Shown here: piece after piece, positions 33,355-34,066 of the stretch | How the letters are laid out: each line of letters starts with the position of its first letter | Numbering within the stretch: position 1 is the stretch's first letter | Assembly: GCA_936920625.1 (NCBI GenBank) | Contig: CAKZHC010000030.1 | Location: 1-34,066, forward strand | Origin: an uncultured Enterobacteriaceae bacterium | GTDB lineage: Bacteria; Pseudomonadota; Gammaproteobacteria; Enterobacterales; Enterobacteriaceae | Length of the DNA stretch: 34,066 bases | Reading direction: 5' to 3' | Position numbers and translations under genes: made by a program | The notes under the pieces: generated by a model | The model's database searches: none | What the model was told of the DNA's origin: nothing | Seen by the model: the letters and a program-made list of their open reading frames with translations, nothing else

Positions 33355-33719
33355 GGGGCTGATTCTGGATTCGACGGGATTGGCGAAGCCCAAGGAGCAT
33401 GCCGAGGTGCGGTAGGCCTCGTAAAAAAACCGCAAAAAAATAGTCGCAAACGACGAAAACTACGCACTCGCAGCTTAATAACCTGCTGAGAGCCCTTTCT
33501 CCCTAGCCTCCGCTCTTAGGACGGGGATCAAGAGAGGTCAAACCTAAAAGAGATCGCGTGGATACCCTGCCTGGGGCTGAAGCGTTAAACCTAATCAGGC
33601 TAGTTTATCAGTAGCGTGTCCATCCGCAGCTGGCAGGCGAACTCAAAGACTGGACTAAGCATGTAGTGCCGACGGTATAGTAATTTCGGACGCGGGTTCA
33701 ACTCCCGCCAGCTCCACCA
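33355..33719 (+). ncRNA. ssrA: tmRNA (transfer-messenger RNA)
   Basis: The 365-base tmRNA begins with GGGGCTGATTCTGGATTCGA and ends with a tRNA-like GGTTCAA arm and encoded CCA (33717-33719). The 5' and 3' ends pair to form the alanine acceptor stem with the G-U pair. The resume codon begins at 33446, and the reading frame to TAA at 33476-33478 encodes ANDENYALAA, the enterobacterial degradation tag. Later segments match the E. coli pseudoknots closely. It works with SmpB, encoded just upstream. The 3' end of this gene is a common integration site for islands and phages. Confidence 0.98.
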
Positions 33720-33812
33720 CTTTTGACAGAACTGTAACCGGACATAGACTATAAAAACAGTCAGTTACGGACACCGACCAGACAGCAGACAGACCTCAAC
33801 AAGACAGAAACA

Positions 33813-33831
33813 TGCACGTGAAATGCACGTG
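33813..33831. repeat. tandem TGCACGTG repeats after ssrA
   Basis: Two copies of TGCACGTG are separated by AAA; each contains the palindrome CACGTG. Their position 94 bases beyond the tmRNA 3' end, a known attachment site, suggests protein-binding arm sites of a lost or flanking integrase, but this is inference. Confidence 0.4.
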
Positions 33832-33839
33832 TACTTTAA

Positions 33840-33871
33840 AAAAGCCCCGAATTTTATGATGCGGGGCTTTT
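33840..33871 (+). terminator. intrinsic terminator downstream of ssrA
   Basis: AAAAGCCCCG (33840-33849) pairs with CGGGGCTTTT (33862-33871) over a 12-base loop, giving a strong stem with an A/T tract on each side. It works in both orientations and is probably the ssrA transcription end. Confidence 0.8.
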
Positions 33872-34066
33872 CTTCATCTGGAGTAAGGTTCGCATCAAAT
33901 CTACAGCTTGCTGCAAAACTATAATTAGTAACTGGACAGCTATCTGAGAGCTGTTTCCAATCCGGATAAGAATCACGCAGCGGATATATTGGCAGAAGAA
34001 GGCGCCTGAAGGCATATGACCCTCACAACACAAATGGCAGGGATTGCTCCCTGCCCTGTGCTCTTA

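Larger units (their letters stand above)
33720..34066. other. non-coding region downstream of ssrA
   Basis: The last 347 bases hold no gene. They include a direct repeat of TGCACGTG (33813-33820 and 33824-33831), an intrinsic terminator (33840-33871) and a hairpin at 34036-34055 with arms GGCAGGGA/TCCCTGCC. The latter is followed by a T-containing stretch on the minus strand, so it may end a gene beyond the window. The 3' end of ssrA is not duplicated within this stretch, and no integrase start is visible. Confidence 0.5.

Noticed and set aside
33813..33831. TGCACGTG pair as a CRISPR repeat
   Set aside because: There are only two 8-base copies with a 3-base spacer, and no cas genes are seen.

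Overview
The window is a bacterial chromosomal segment from an enterobacterium (Enterobacterales, gammaproteobacteria). Nearly every protein aligns by eye, end to end, with an E. coli K-12 homologue, and the tmRNA carries the enterobacterial tag ANDENYALAA. A WbaP/AmsG-type exopolysaccharide gene beside cvrA and moderately AT-rich, often long, non-coding gaps suggest a member of the Erwinia/Pantoea side of the order, possibly host-associated and shrinking. That placement is inference.

Layout. (1) 247-2230: msrB-yeaC (minus) diverges from gapA (plus). (2) 2873-6163: yeaG-yeaH, the PrkA-type kinase and its von Willebrand A partner. (3) 6164-6773: a palindrome-rich block and a probable gene remnant. 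(4) 6774-10847: cvrA (K+/H+ antiporter), a 79-residue unknown, and wbaP. (5) 10952-16053: the D-alanine catabolic pair dadA-dadX (minus), ycgB (plus) and fadR (minus). (6) 16331-19926: dsbB, a tiny putative lipoprotein, then ycgN, ycgM, an MltB-like lytic transglycosylase and ycgL on the minus strand. (7) 20083-21898: minCDE. (8) 22175-24830: rpoE-rseA-rseB-rseC on the minus strand, the envelope-stress sigma factor with its regulators. (9) 25539-27959: srmB and ung. (10) 27961-33307: grpE (minus), nadK, recN, bamE (plus), ratA-rnfH (minus), smpB (plus). (11) 33355-33719: ssrA tmRNA, then 347 bases without a gene.

Compared with E. coli order, the window joins blocks from three chromosomal regions: gapA-yeaGH, cvrA-to-minE, and rpoE-to-ssrA. 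Genes usual at the joins are absent: yeaD, yeaE and mipA after gapA; nhaB beside fadR; umuDC after dsbB; lepA/lepB after rseC; nadB and trmN between rpoE and srmB; grcA and a long run between ung and grpE. The remaining genes look intact, so this resembles deletion and rearrangement followed by erosion of the gaps, not wholesale pseudogenization.

Regulatory signals readable by eye include a sigma-32 promoter for grpE, a sigma-E promoter for rpoE, a LexA-like box inside a large palindrome before recN, a sigma-S-like -10 element before the small lipoprotein, and a probable gapA promoter. I found no CRISPR array, tRNA, rRNA, intact insertion sequence or phage gene, and no clear new multi-gene system. 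The best candidates for novelty are the small unknown genes, the remnant before cvrA and the palindromic elements.
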